Notes: generated by a model from the sequence alone, not told the origin. 64,000 nt of DNA from Phaeoceros laevis (GCA_049999765.1 JBNGIQ010009273.1:87304-151303); one strand, 5' to 3'. Numbered from the stretch's first letter, positions 23,521-34,819 are shown. Numbers and translations are program-made.

Positions 23521-25623
23521 CTACGTGAACTGCAAAGGATATGATATATCAGCCCTAGTCAGGCACTGAGGATAGATTAAAGTGCCCACTGCTTGCTTAT
23601 ATGGAATGCGGCTCATTTCAAGTTTTTCTGCCTCAGTCTTGGCGCACTGATCTTTTGATAACCTAACACCCGATGTCAGTGGGGTGTTGGTGCCATGGGC
23701 TTCAAACAGGTGGAATCTCTTCAAGCTGTCGTCTATGTATTTTTTCTGGGATAGTGTCAGCGTGCCTGCATGTCTATCCCTTGTAACTTCCACACCCAAG
23801 CACCACTTGAGCTCGCCAATGTCAGTCATATCAAATTCAGATTTGAGCAAATTCTTCACAGTTTGCATTAGACTACCTGGCTCAGTGGAAGCTGCAAGTA
23901 TCAAGTCATCTACGTATACGAGAAGTAATAGGTATGCGTCCTTCCTTCTCAATACATATAGATTAGAATCAGCCGTCCCCTTAGTGAAGGCACATTTCAG
24001 TAAGAAAGTATCTATGCGTGTGTGCCAAGCCCTGGGACTCTGTTTGAGTCCATAAATTGTCTTGTACAGCTTACAGACGAGATTCTCTTTGCCAAGTTGC
24101 AGGTAGCCCTTGGGCTGGGCCATATAGATTTCCTCCTCCAGTGTTCCATGGAGGAAGGCCGTCTTCACATCCATTTGGTGAAGATCCAGATCACTGTGTG
24201 CTGCCAAAGCCATCACAAGGCGCAAAGTCGGGAATTTAACAACTGGTGCAAAGGTCTCGAAGTAATCCTCACCATACCTCTGAGAAAATCCTCGCACAAC
24301 GAGTCTTGCCTTGTACCGAGCAATAGTGCCGTCTGCATTGACCTTCGTCTTGAAAACCCATTTGTTGGAGATGACTCTTCTTCCAGGTGGAAGCTTCTGC
24401 AGCGACCAGGTGCCATTCTCCATTAAGGAGTCATATTCTTCTTGTACGGCTTTCTTCCAATGCTGACTGTCTGGCCCGCTGTATGCCTCACGCATGTTCA
24501 CAGGATCTGGTGGAGTCGTCATGGCCACAGCAAGTGCCTGTGCCTCCTCTCGTGTAAAGCTGGATGCTGGCACCCCTTGCAAAGCAATCAGCAATGCTGA
24601 CACATCTTCATCCTCTTCGGAAGTGTCCCCCACTGGCTCCTCACTATCTTCAGGTGCAGGTGAGACAGGTGCTGTTGTGGGATGCCCCGTATTCCAATCT
24701 GTGCGACTGTGCCTACTTGTCCATTGTCCAGGATCAAAATATGAAGGTGTAGTTCTAGTGCGAGATGGCCTAGTGGAGACAGGTGGAGCAGCAGGAGGTG
24801 CTGGAGGGTCTAGCACATCACTTTCATGCAGTTCGTCCACATGCATAGCTTCAGGCACATCAGCTACTAACAAGTCGGGTGCAGCTAAGTGTTCATCACC
24901 CTCCACAACCTCCTGACTTTCCTGGGACTCATCCATGTGCTCAGCCACTAACCCTTCCTCCTCTTCACAGGAAATGCCCAGGAGCTCAGAAGGCTGTGGA
25001 ATGCTATGGGAGGACAAGTCGAAAGTAGCCAGCTCACCAGGGACGTCATCACTTGGTGCATTTGACGAAACAGGTGGAGTCTTCACCCCCAGCAAGGATG
25101 CCTCATCAAATATATCAGTCCTTGCATGCCGAACACGGCGTGCGACAGGATCGAATAGCTTATATGCCTTCACTCCATCTGTGTACCCAATAAAAGCCAT
25201 CTTAACGGCTCTGCCTGAAAGCTTTGTGTGTAGACGGCGCTCCTTTGGGACATGAGCATAGGCAGGGGCGCCAAACACGCGCAGATGCTGCACTGTAGGC
25301 TTCCTGCCGCACCAAAGCTCATAGGGAGTCTTGCCGCCTGAAGACTTTCCAGGCAGTCGGTTGTAGAGGTAATTTGCTGTAGATATCGCTTCCGCCCAGT
25401 AAGCTAGTGCTAACCCTGCTTGCTTGATCATACTCCTTGCCACGTTTTGTGCAGAGCGATTGCGTCTTTCAGCAACTCCGTTCTGTGAAGAACTATATGG
25501 AACAGTAAATTGACGAGCAATGCCTAAACTCTTACAGTATGCATTGAACTCGTTAGAATCAAATTCTCCACCGTTATCAGTTCTCAGGCACCTAAGCTGC
25601 TTGCCAGTTTGCCTCTCCACCAA
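23521..25623 (-). CDS. pol: Copia integrase catalytic core and reverse transcriptase
   Basis: A 700-codon open stretch. It begins in the integrase core with RTDNGGEF and NGVAERRN, giving D-35-E spacing. The integrase C-terminal region has TPYELWCGRKPTVQHLRVFG. A long Pro/Glu/Ser-rich linker follows, then the RT: VISNKWVFKTKVNADG, ARLVVRGFSQRYGEDY, DVKTAFLHGTLEEEIYM, YGLKQSPRAWH and the active site LLVYVDDLIL. These enzymes copy and integrate the element. This stretch is undamaged inside, but stops just upstream (25621, 25840) and at its end disconnect it from the rest of the polyprotein. Confidence 0.93.
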   Translation of the reverse strand: MVERQTGKQLRCLRTDNGGEFDSNEFNAYCKSLGIARQFTVPYSSSQNGVAERRNRSAQNVARSMIKQAGLALAYWAEAISTANYLYNRLPGKSSGGKTPYELWCGRKPTVQHLRVFGAPAYAHVPKERRLHTKLSGRAVKMAFIGYTDGVKAYKLFDPVARRVRHARTDIFDEASLLGVKTPPVSSNAPSDDVPGELATFDLSSHSIPQPSELLGISCEEEEGLVAEHMDESQESQEVVEGDEHLAAPDLLVADVPEAMHVDELHESDVLDPPAPPAAPPVSTRPSRTRTTPSYFDPGQWTSRHSRTDWNTGHPTTAPVSPAPEDSEEPVGDTSEEDEDVSALLIALQGVPASSFTREEAQALAVAMTTPPDPVNMREAYSGPDSQHWKKAVQEEYDSLMENGTWSLQKLPPGRRVISNKWVFKTKVNADGTIARYKARLVVRGFSQRYGEDYFETFAPVVKFPTLRLVMALAAHSDLDLHQMDVKTAFLHGTLEEEIYMAQPKGYLQLGKENLVCKLYKTIYGLKQSPRAWHTRIDTFLLKCAFTKGTADSNLYVLRRKDAYLLLLVYVDDLILAASTEPGSLMQTVKNLLKSEFDMTDIGELKWCLGVEVTRDRHAGTLTLSQKKYIDDSLKRFHLFEAHGTNTPLTSGVRLSKDQCAKTEAEKLEMSRIPYKQAVGTLIYPQCLTRADISYPLQFT

Positions 25624-26660
25624 GGTCTTCTACTCCTTAAAACACTCAAAAGCCTCGTTTTTATGCTTAAGAATGTATACTTGTGAGTATCGGCTATAGT
25701 CGTCGATGAAGGTAAGGAAGTGCAAACCATCACCGAAAGACGGAGCAGACACATGTCCACATAGGTCTGCGTGCACAAGTTGAAGGATCTCTGTGGCCCT
25801 AATGCCACCTCCCTTGGGATAAGATGCTCTTGGAAGTTAGACACATGCCTCGCAAAAGGGCAAAGCACTCAATTTGGAAGGTACACCATCTGCATAGAGG
25901 TCTTGTTTTCCCATATCTTTCAACTTTCTTGGGTTCGGATGACCAAGCCTCATATGCCAAATTTTTGTGACTTCAGAATCAGTGACATGTGAGTTGACCC
26001 AGCAACTTGTGCAGATGGAGCAGGGAGGCTGGTAACGTTCAGCATAAACAAATCATGTACCAGCTTGCCCAAGGCAACTATTTTGCCTAACTCTTTAATC
26101 ATGCAGATTGACCTTTGAAAGACAACTTCAAAGCTGTGATTCTGTGTGAGTTGGGAGACCGACAACAAATTTTTCGTTATCGTGGGTACGTGCAAAACAT
26201 TAGTAAGTGCAAGTGTACACCCATTCTGTAAGCGTAAGTGCACCGTGCCTACCCCTTTGATAGAAAGTTCACTGTCGTCGCCTAACAAGACATTTTGCCC
26301 AATGGTGTGTGCAGTGTAATTTGTGAACACGGACCTATCATGGCAAATGTGTGATGTGGCACCCGAGTCGACGCACCAAAAGGACTGATGCGTTTCAGTG
26401 GTGGTTAAACATACAATTAGTGCACGAAAAGAGACTCGTGGTGTTGACACAGCATCTGTGGACTCGTGACTGGTGGTGGACTGAACCAACAAGACAGATG
26501 GAGAGGAAGACTTGTCCTTCTTGGCCACTGTGTTGGCCTCAGGTGCAGGGACTCTCCTTGGCTCGTTGTTCTTTTTCTTCCGGCAATCACGCTCCCAGTG
26601 ATTCGGCAAGCCACACCAGTTACAATTTCCGATTCTCTTTTTGCTGGAAGAAGCATGTCC
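25624..26660 (-). pseudogene. Copia nucleocapsid knuckle, protease and integrase zinc-binding domain
   Basis: Reading leftwards: the zinc knuckle CNWCGLPNHWERDC (perfect CX2CX4HX4C), then the aspartic protease active site FWCVDSGATSHIC, then LLSVSQLT, then the integrase HHCC region IWHMRLGHPNPRKL ... CEAC. The catalytic core begins with HADLCGH. Stops near 25838 and 25635 interrupt the frame. Confidence 0.88.
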
Positions 26661-27580
26661 AGGTGATGTACCTCTCTTTTTGGAAATGACTTGTTGAATG
26701 GCTTCCTTGACCCCTTTGGCCGTGCTGATGCATAGAGGGCTTGTCCCCTAGTACTTTTTGAGATAGATCTACTTGCCTCCTCTTGCATCAATGCTCCTAC
26801 GAGCTCATTAATATTCAAGGTTTGGAAATCTTCCTCTTGATGTCCAGTCAACAATGCTAGCTGTTGTGCAAGTCTTAAAACCGCATTTTGACTTGTGATA
26901 AAATTTGAGTAGCTAGGAGGAAGTGCAGCTAGTAGTCTCATGCATGTATCCTGCTCACTAACTGCCTTCCCTGACTGTTCCAGGCGTAAGCGTGCTGTCC
27001 TGAACAGTGAGATGAACTGGTCAATAGGTTGACCCTCTTGCATTCTCAAATTGTGAAACTTGGTTTGCATTGTTATCCTGGACATCATGTCCTTCGAGTG
27101 ATAGACAAGTGCCAAGTGCTCCCACATCTCCTTGGATGTTTTGGCCAAAGATGTACTCAAAACCATTGACTCAGTGAGTCCAATGCGAATTGCAGTTTGC
27201 GTCCTCGCGTCAACAACGTCCCAAGCTAGCTGTGCTGGAGAACTCTGACTTTCTTCAAGTGCCACCATTTCTGCAGGTATTTTATCAGGTCGTGGGATGG
27301 AGCCACTAACGTAGCCCCACAATGATGTCTCAATGAGAACTCCTTTCGTGCGAAGTGCCCACACATCATAATTAGACCCGTTGGTGAGTCTATCCTTTTC
27401 CTTAAACTCAATCTTGATCGTTGGTGATGTTTCAGGTGCCTTCTTGTCTGGGCGACCTCCACCACCACCGCCGCCGCCACCTCCATCCTCTTCTGACATG
27501 TTGAAGAATGATGCGAGTGTGTAAAGGGCATCGTCTTCTAGTGACTGGCCGAAGATGTCCCAGTCACCATATTCACTCAT
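26660..27580 (-). pseudogene. gag: Copia gag (UBN2-like capsid)
   Basis: Starts at ATG 27580. It has an acidic N-terminus, a run of ten glycines, then a capsid of the plant copia type: LTNGSNYDVWALRTKGVL, TSKEMWEHLALVY, MTKFHN-like and QPIDQFISLFRTARLRL, and LLAALPPSYSNFI. A frameshift at about 26655 separates the capsid from its zinc knuckle. The poly-Gly run is encoded by GGT/GGC repeats. Confidence 0.9.
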
Positions 27581-28593
27581 GCCGCATCGTCATACTTCTG
27601 ATGCGCTGTCTCTTGCAGGTTCTGGAGCACAGTTTAAGCATATTCTAGTAGACTTTGTACCTGCTCCAGGTGATATGCTCTGGGTTAAATGGTTAGTGTG
27701 CTGATTTTGCAAGCAGACAAGCAGTCTTAAGTCAAGATTGCACAAATGTGCATCCACTTGAGCTATTCTAGTGCGTAAGTGTTCTACAGTATCTAGCAAC
27801 TGCTGTGATCTTTTATATGTAGAAGTAGTGAAGTCCAACAACAACTGCGAGATTTCTTTAACACTTTCTAACACTTGTGAGCAAGCGGACTCCTGATTGC
27901 AGGAGGAGCTACAGCCTTGGCATCTGGTTGGCGAAGATTGCCACTCAGAGTGCCGGTACGTCCGCCCAACCTGACTTCTTGATGGTGCCCGGCACCTTCG
28001 ATGCGTGTCGCGTTGCTGCCCTTGAGATACGTCAAAACTCAGGTGATCAAACAGGGAGTCACGGGGAAGTGGTTGCCGCCCTCGTCCTCTGTGGTAAGGC
28101 CGCCGGAGTCGTGCGTTCTGTTGATTTGTGGGCAGGTGGTGCCTCGCGCGTCCGCGCTGGTCCATCACGTCAGGTTGCGGCAGCGCGCGCCTGGGAAACA
28201 GGTACGCCTGTCATCTCCAGCACTCTGAATGCTTGCCTTTACAGAAATGTTGGGTCGCCAGGTCTGATTCTAACACGCTTCTCTCTCAACCACCTCTCAG
28301 GGCACAGATCAGGATCGAGCGCTTCTCCTCCATGCAAGCCGGATCCTCCTCCTCATTCAAAAAGTATGCGCCTGCGCTGGTGGATCGTCTGATTGGCGCA
28401 GGAGCCAAGTGTGGATGTTTTCTAGAACTGACGGGTCTCCCTGTGCATGGGATTGCAGAAGGATGTGCGCAAGATCTGGATTCATTAATATCAAGATATA
28501 GCCTAGACGTCCTGTGGCTGTGCTGACATCCATGTCGTTCATAGCACAAACGTCCACAGCATTGTGCAACTCCACTGGCATTGTGCCATTACC
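27581..28593 (-). other. Copia leader between primer-binding site and gag
   Basis: About 1 kb of untranslated leader, longer than usual for copia. The short open stretches on both strands show no known motif. Confidence 0.6.
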
Positions 28594-28605
28594 GCTCTGA
28601 TACCA
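28594..28605 (-). promoter_or_regulatory. Copia primer-binding site (initiator Met-tRNA)
   Basis: TGGTATCAGAGC on the minus strand, the standard plant complement to the 3' end of initiator Met-tRNA. It lies two bases inside the right LTR. Confidence 0.92.
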
Positions 28606-28607
28606 TA

Positions 28608-28858
28608 CTACAAATACTAGCGCGCTGGGAAGCGAGAGACAAGTGCTTTGTGATAAAGATTGCTTGATTATGCCATGCGAAGGCGGCTTATAAGTCACAT
28701 GAATGTGACCGTCTGTATCTTGGTAGTTATTAGTTATAACTACCTAACTACCTTACAACAATTGTAACCATGGGTTTCTTATCCAACCATGGTTTACATA
28801 TAAGTGTGGATTGAAACGTTTATTAACGAATGCATTACCTAACCCTAAACCACCAATA
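28608..28858 (-). repeat. Copia 5' LTR (right)
   Basis: 251 bp, about 96 percent identical by eye to the left copy. Its outer edge reads TATTGGTGG where the left copy has TGTTGGTGG, so the terminal TG has been lost here. Confidence 0.9.
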
Positions 28859-28865
28859 CAAGATG

Positions 28866-29454
28866 TGTCTAGTGCGATCGTGTCAAGTCGTCTTTCAATG
28901 ACCGGTCTACCCGCCTCCAACCCTTGCCGATTCAAGGGCTGTTTTACAGGTGGGCATGTGACCTGGCGGGCGAACTTCCTACAACAGCTAGAGGCAACGT
29001 CTACGTCATGGTTATGATTGAACACTTTTCAAAATGGGTGGAGTTGGTTGCGTTACCTGACAAGACGTCAAGAAGTACCAGCCAGGCATTTCTGCAGCAG
29101 GTCCTCAGCAGGTTTGGGGCTTGTGCTGAATGTCTGACCGACCAGGGCACCGAATTCAGAGGCGAATTCCAGGACCTTTTGGACCATGCTTTGATCGATC
29201 ACCAGCGTACCTCTAGGGATCATCCCCAAGCTGATGGGCTGGCGGAGCGCATGGTTCAGACAGTCAAGCAAGGTTTGCGCAAATTTTGCCTTAGTCACAA
29301 CAAAACTGATTGGGATCTTGCCTTGCAATACTTGGGCCATGGGCTATCGGATGAGCAGGCATGCCTCTTTGGGAGAATTCTCTCCCTACTATCTTTTGTT
29401 TGGCTGGCAGTCATTGCCCCCTTCAAACATAGCCAGGCAACGTGGAACAGGTAG
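28866..29454 (+). pseudogene. pol: Ty3/gypsy integrase catalytic core, continuing after the copia insertion
   Basis: Resumes the gypsy integrase at the second zinc-binding cysteine (CDRVKSS). The core follows: FYRWACDLAGELP (first Asp), LTDQGTEFRGEF (second Asp), DHPQADGLAERMVQTVKQGL (Glu). I count 34 residues between the second Asp and Glu, one fewer than usual. A frameshift near 29440 leads into the C-terminal part. Confidence 0.9.
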
Positions 29455-30029
29455 TTGATCTGGACAGTCCTGCAACGTGGGCTAAGGTGATGTCTGAGAG
29501 GGCTGCACTCTTCAAGCGCGCTATGCGAATGGCCATGCAGAATTTGAAGATCGCACAGCACCGGGACACATTGCGTTATGCTCATACTAGGGGAGGCTCT
29601 TACAAGCCCAAACCCAGGAAATTTGATGTGGGGGACTTCTTGTATATGCAGCGGCAGCAAGGGGACACGCTTGAAACCTCGACCAGCAGGGTGATTCTGA
29701 GGGTGCGCTCCATCAAGTCATCTGGCATTCTAGTGCTACAAGGCAAGGATGGCCGCACCATCTCGTAGCATCCCAAGCATTGTGTGCCGTGCCACCTCCC
29801 GAATCTGGACACCACGCTGGTAGCTGCTAACTGGATCCCACCCATCGATTATCCTTGCCAAGTTTGTCACATGATTGATAACGCCAACAAGATGCTTCTT
29901 TGCAATAATTGCAACAAGGGCTACCACCTATTCTGCTTGCGATTTGAGCTCACAGAGGTACCTAACGCTCTTTGGTTTTGTGCACCTTGTGCAGCCAAGT
30001 CCCATCCGGGCAGCTCCTCCTCTTCTTAG
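29442..30029 (+). pseudogene. Gypsy integrase C-terminal domain followed in frame by a PHD finger
   Basis: The C-terminal region has KPKPRKFDVGDFLYMQR, the GPF/Y-like module. It is followed in the same frame, after one TAG at 29766, by HPKHCVPCHLPNLD and a complete PHD finger (about 29860-29990). The finger is C4HC3: CQVC, CNNC, H-LF-C, CAPC, with the conserved Trp two residues before the last pair. PHD fingers read histone H3 tails, so here it may replace the chromodomain that many gypsy integrases use to choose target chromatin. The TAG is one C-to-T step from CAG. Confidence 0.85.
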
Positions 30030-30048
30030 GCTCGGAGCTGGGGTGGGG

Positions 30049-30204
30049 TATGAATGGGTTGGCCTCCTCCTCTGCCGTTCTTTCTTTTTCTGTTCAGCTC
30101 GGAGCATTTTAATCATGGCAGCTGGTGGCATTGGCTTCTGTGAGGTTTTACATGCCACTGGAAGGCTCCGAGGTCTGGTGCCTCCGACACATTTCGGCAC
30201 GACA
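30049..30204 (+). repeat. Repeat A, first copy
   Basis: 156 bp starting TATGAATGGGTTGGCC, directly after the purine-rich GAGCTGGGGTGGGG. A second copy in direct orientation lies at 30790-30945. The purine tract plus TG start would suit a gypsy 3' LTR edge, but the rest does not match the 5' side. Confidence 0.75.
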
Positions 30205-30206
30205 GC

Positions 30207-30714
30207 TGTCATGACTTGGTAATGTATATCGTTCAGCTGGTTATGTCCTGCATGTGTAGAGTCACGGTATGGGGCTATGTGGTTAATGTTTATGCAATTG
30301 CTTGCTGTTTCATATCAGTTTCTTTGCGCTTCATATGCACGGTTTCTTTCACGCTTCTTGTCGCTTCATTATTAATGCGGCAGCTAGTCACTTCGCCACA
30401 CTTATGCGTGTCGGCGTTATGAGTCTTTTTGTAACTTAACGGCCCTGTAAGGCCACGTCACTAGGTCCCGTTAGGGCTAGGTTGGTGCAGGATCTCGTAA
30501 TTAAGCGAGCCGGATTATACGACGGACTTACGCGCCGGCGGCAAACGGCCGCTCAAAGAGAGAATGATCACTAGATAAGCTGCTTCCGCGCTTTTAGAGG
30601 TAGTCTTACCAAGTTCCACCATTGGCAAAGGTGCGCAGGAGAGACCGCAGCTGTAATCCTTCTTTTGTATCATTGGTTTCAAGGATTCCACATTGTTTTG
30701 GTGTGTTTGCCTGT
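30207..30714 (+). repeat. LTR-like repeat, family B, direct copy
   Basis: 508 bp starting TGTCATGACTTGG and ending TTTGCCTGT. It is the inverted partner of 12930-13441 and lacks the last four bases, AACA. It stands between the two A repeats. Confidence 0.75.
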
Positions 30715-30789
30715 GGATTTTGGCTGGACTCCCCACTGACGTGGGTATTGCAAGCCCTTGTTGTGCTTTCGCATGCACAGGGGCACTCA

Positions 30790-30945
30790 TATGAATGGGT
30801 TGGCCTTCTCCTCTGCCGTTCTTTCTTTTTCTGTTCAGCTCGCAGCATTTTAATCATGGCAACTGGTGGCATTGGCTTCTATGAGGTTTTACATGCCACT
30901 GAAAGGCTCCAAGGTCTGGTGCCTCTGACACATTTCGGCATGACA
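30790..30945 (+). repeat. Repeat A, second copy
   Basis: Near-identical to 30049-30204 over its whole length, ending TTCGGCATGACA. Together the A copies flank repeat B as in an element within a duplicated target or a recombined LTR pair. Confidence 0.75.
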
Positions 30946-31168
30946 AAGTCCCAAAGGACAAAGTTAGTAACACTTAGTGTCCATTTGGTTTGATGTTGCT
31001 CATATGCGAGTTTTTTGTGGGAAAGAAACCCCGTATACTACGACAATAAAGGGGATAAACTTCTCCTTGGGTTGCTACAACACAGCATTAGCTACGACAT
31101 ATGTTACTCCTACACACAAGATTTATTACAAACATATCTTCAAACGTATATGTGTGTTCCTTTGACAT

Positions 31169-31273
31169 GCATACATACATACATACATACATACATACAT
31201 ACATACATACATACATNNNNNNNNNNACATACATACATACATACATACATACATACATACATACATACATACA
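31169..31273. repeat. CATA tetranucleotide microsatellite with 10-N gap
   Basis: An uninterrupted (CATA)n tract on both sides of a 10-N gap at 31217-31226. The assembler stopped inside the tract, so its true length is unknown. Confidence 0.95.
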
Positions 31274-31289
31274 AAAGTATGAAGTATGT

Positions 31290-34115
31290 ATGAATGTTCC
31301 AACATTTTCTGGTTTTTAATTAATTACGTTGTGTGGTTGCCACAAGGACAACAAGGATGACAAATGAGCAATGACTCGAACACGTTGAGGCTAGAGGCCA
31401 AATCACATGATGGCAAGAATGCCAATCAACAGATGCATTTAAAGCGGTTACAACTCGTTTGCCACTAATAGGAATGCATTGCTGGCCACTTGACCGTCTT
31501 AAATGCAGATGACGGCAGTGGATACCGAATCGCCAAGCATCATTCTTTTTGAGTTTTCTAATCGCCAGAAAAGCTGTACAGCCACCATTTTTTGCTACGT
31601 GGAAAGGAACGTTGTGGGTGGGAACACCACTCAACGTGGTAATCCCACGAGGATCAGGCAGCCTAATACCGTTTCCTAGCCTGAAACATGCTTGCCTTAG
31701 CTGCTCATGTACCAACAATCCCGATCAGACCTAAGCTAATCTGTGTCTTTAGAAGCTGTGTCCCAACACAAGTTTTGTGTCTTCACTTCCTTGCTTCCCG
31801 CCTAGCTGCCTTGCTGCCCAGCTCCAGCTCCCATCCTGCTTTGCTCCCTGGTCCCTCTACCAGGCACAACACATTTGCAGTCAACATGACCAAGCAGGTC
31901 AGCCCTTTTGAGAGTGCTTTTTTGCTGTCTTGCATTTTTTACTGCTTTTTCCAATCGTGCAGTGAAGGAACAGATGTACCAGATCGACCAAAAATCTGGC
32001 CAATGCAACCCTTCTGGCACTGAAGAAGGAGGGTGAAGGGGCAGGCCTCACCAGCTTGCTATCCTTGCACTGATTGGTGTAGCTATTTGAGAAACATTGG
32101 TGTTGTTTCTTGAAAGCTTTGTTGTTTTGCTGTTTTGATGATTTGCGTCATTTTTTGCTTTCCTGCCTTTTTCTCAAAGCCCACATGCCTCTTGCAGCAA
32201 GAGCAAGTCTCTTGATGTCCCAGGAACAGGCCAAGCACAGAAGTCCCTACAACAAACGATCAAGCACTCAGAAAGGCATTAGTACAAAATGTTTTGATAC
32301 TCTTACTTTTGCTCATACGTGCACAAAACGTCACTCTTTTAATTTCAGTTTTGCATGCTCGAGCTATGGTACAGGGTCTGATGGCTGCCAGGCAGCTGAT
32401 ACAGTACCAGTGTTGTGTACCCAAGAACTGCTGATGTAAAAAACAGACCTGCTAGAAGTTTTCCTGAAACCTTGTACACTCGTTTTTTTGGATGCCCTCC
32501 AAAGCGATGTTAGCATGAAGACCTCATAGGAGGCAATTGACTAGAGACAGTGTTCGACTTGGACTTTGGCCCATTGTATATATAAAACATAGATACATAT
32601 AGTATGCCCTTGGCATCTATCGAGGACAACTGATTTTTTGTCTTGGACAAGGACCTGCGTTGACCAGGCACTGAGGCTCATGGCTAGAGCTTGGATAGGT
32701 CGGGACTGCTTGCAGTGCCCACATTAGCATATCATGAGGCAACCGTCCTTCTACTTTGATCAGGTCACGACAGCCATGATGCACCAACACCCTCAATTTG
32801 CCTGCGTAATCATTCTGCATCCCTTCTACTTTGAACAGGTCATGATAGCCATGACGCACCAGCAACCTAAAAAAATTCAGTCCATGCTTGACCCCATTCG
32901 GGTTGTCTCCAGATGCTAATGCTAAAAAATTGAATGTAGTTTGCGAACGCGTAAGATTGCTGATAGAGTGGTTTTTTCCAACGTTGGCAAAGTCTAACCT
33001 TCTTAGGCAGTTGCGACTTTCCCCACATAACACGCATGGTCACAAAATTTGCTAACTGCGAGCGTTTCATTAGTTTGTGTCTAGCAGGGCTGCTGCATAA
33101 CGACATTCTACACTTGCGAAAAGACAATGCAAAACTGTAAACCAAAATTGATGTCTTCCAACATATCTGGGTCCAAGTTATCCCAGCTGATGGGGAGGGC
33201 GTCAGCGCAGAGTTGAAGCTTCTTAAATTCCATAGGGGCTAGCAAACGTACCCAAGTACCCAGATTGAAACGACCCAATGTCGTCAAATACAGTCATCAA
33301 CGACTGAGACAGGCGGATGACACATACTAGTGTTGCACCCCCGACTGCGACTGCCAGGCTAACAGGTTAACCGCTACCAGGTTTACATCGTGGCACTTGA
33401 AAGCTGGTCCACTACTGCACGTATACGTCTTCACAACTTGTTCCCTTGTCTCCAGAATATGCATGAACTTGGAATACTTCAGTAGGTAGGGCTCCCAGAA
33501 TCAAAGATATTGAGCATCTTCCTTACAATCTGCAGTCTGAAGTCAGATCTACGCGCTCTTGGCTTCTCATTCCATCATACCCTCGACACGGGTAGCTGCA
33601 CCAGCAAGATAATGTCCACAGTTGTGCAGCTCCAAACTGTCCTGCTAACTCCTCCAGTCCCAAGTCGTGGCAGCAGCAGAGTTTTGGTATCAGCAACAAG
33701 CAAAGATCATATGTGGTTTAGCTTTCCGCCAGCACAACACAACCACCCCGCCCTACACTTCTTTCCGGAAAACTCAACCTGCCTACAGTGACATGTGTGC
33801 CTGCAATTTCGACCACGCTATATAATTACACTACCATGGTATCGTCACGATAGACCACCCTTCAACAAGCCTGCTGTAATTGTATCCTCAATGGAGACAA
33901 TCTTGTAAACCACAGGCCAAGACGGTTAGTTCCCCGTTGAAGCACTAGCACAGCAACCGGGCTGAACCAGGCAAGCTGGCTGGACCAGGCAGGCTCCCAC
34001 AGGTCAATACGCTCAGCTCCTAGTCAACTACCCTTTTAAACAACAACAAACTTCTTCTGCTGACTGTTTCGCGATGTCACATGAGAGGGAGAGTAGCATT
34101 TGGCCCCAAACACTG
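31290..34115. other. No recognisable gene
   Basis: AT-rich intergenic DNA with short open stretches. A 45-bp phrase with CTTCTACTTTGA and AGCCATGA appears twice, at about 32749 and 32822. No motif supports a gene. Confidence 0.45.
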
Positions 34116-34271
34116 CTATATCCATGCCCTTGCTTCAGCCAGAGTGTTGAAGCCTTTGAATAATGCTCCTTTGTATAAATAGATCTGTTCACATGCTCGT
34201 TCCCATGTGGGATAGATACCTGGAATCCTGCCTCGTATGATAACATAGAACTCATAACGTGCGCGCGACAT
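34116..34271 (-). pseudogene. RNase H1/viroplasmin-type hybrid-binding domain relic
   Basis: From an ATG at 34271 the minus strand reads FYVIIRGRIPGIYPTWERA and YKGALFKGFNTLAEARAWI, a full hybrid-binding domain of the kind at the N-terminus of eukaryotic RNase H1 and in the caulimovirus transactivator family. It binds RNA-DNA hybrids or double-stranded RNA. A stop follows directly and no RNase H domain is present. Related sequence recurs near 34820-34935. It could be a host RNase H1 scrap or part of a retroelement. Confidence 0.68.
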
Positions 34272-34819
34272 GATTAGTGTTGTGGCAACATGTAATGGGC
34301 TACAGAGCAGCTCTGTGTCAACCAACTATAAGACAGGTCTTGAGACTCGTAACTCTGATGATCGAAGGCCTGCAGTCACTAAGAGCTTGCAGTCACACAT
34401 GCAATGAACAGAAAGGATGCTTGCACACTGCACGGCCTGGTAACTGTTGAAGGATGTTGTGCACCACAGCAGTCCACACTCCAAAACTCTAGGCTCTTCA
34501 CAACGCTCCAGAGCAATGCGGAGTATAATCCTTTCAGAAAGTAAAAAGAAGGGTTGCACCGAAAGGTCAGCACCGCATGATCCGCCAACACCTCCTGATA
34601 ATGAACAAATCCTGCAGCTCTTCCTAGTCACAGTGAGCAAGTACAGTGAGCAGCTAGCTCCAGCAAGCCCAGCTGCCAGGCAGCGTCTACAACTAGATTC
34701 TTTGCACACTAGCTTGCTGCCCCTTTAGCGTTGTAGTCTCCCATAGCCTTGTGTGCACAGAAACTAAGCGACCATGAGCATCAGGATATCAATAACCGGT
34801 GGACAGCACCTCGAGCACT

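Larger units (their letters stand above)
22001..28858 (-). mobile_element. Complete Ty1/copia retrotransposon nested in gypsy integrase
   Basis: About 6.86 kb, transcribed leftwards. It has two LTRs (246 and 251 bp), a primer-binding site next to the right LTR, a purine-rich tract next to the left LTR, and gag, protease, integrase, RT and RNase H in copia order. The LTRs differ at about nine sites plus a 4- to 5-bp indel, mostly transitions, so the insertion is moderately old. Coding frames are interrupted in gag, integrase and RNase H. Removing it with one CAAGATG copy brings the two halves of the gypsy integrase together in frame apart from one stop. Confidence 0.93.

Noticed and set aside
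24494-24916. Ser-rich plus-strand open stretch
   Set aside because: Antisense to the copia integrase-RT linker, which has clear homology on the minus strand.
31088-31293. Tyr/His/Thr repeat 'proteins' near 31.2 kb
   Set aside because: Pure translation of the CATA microsatellite.
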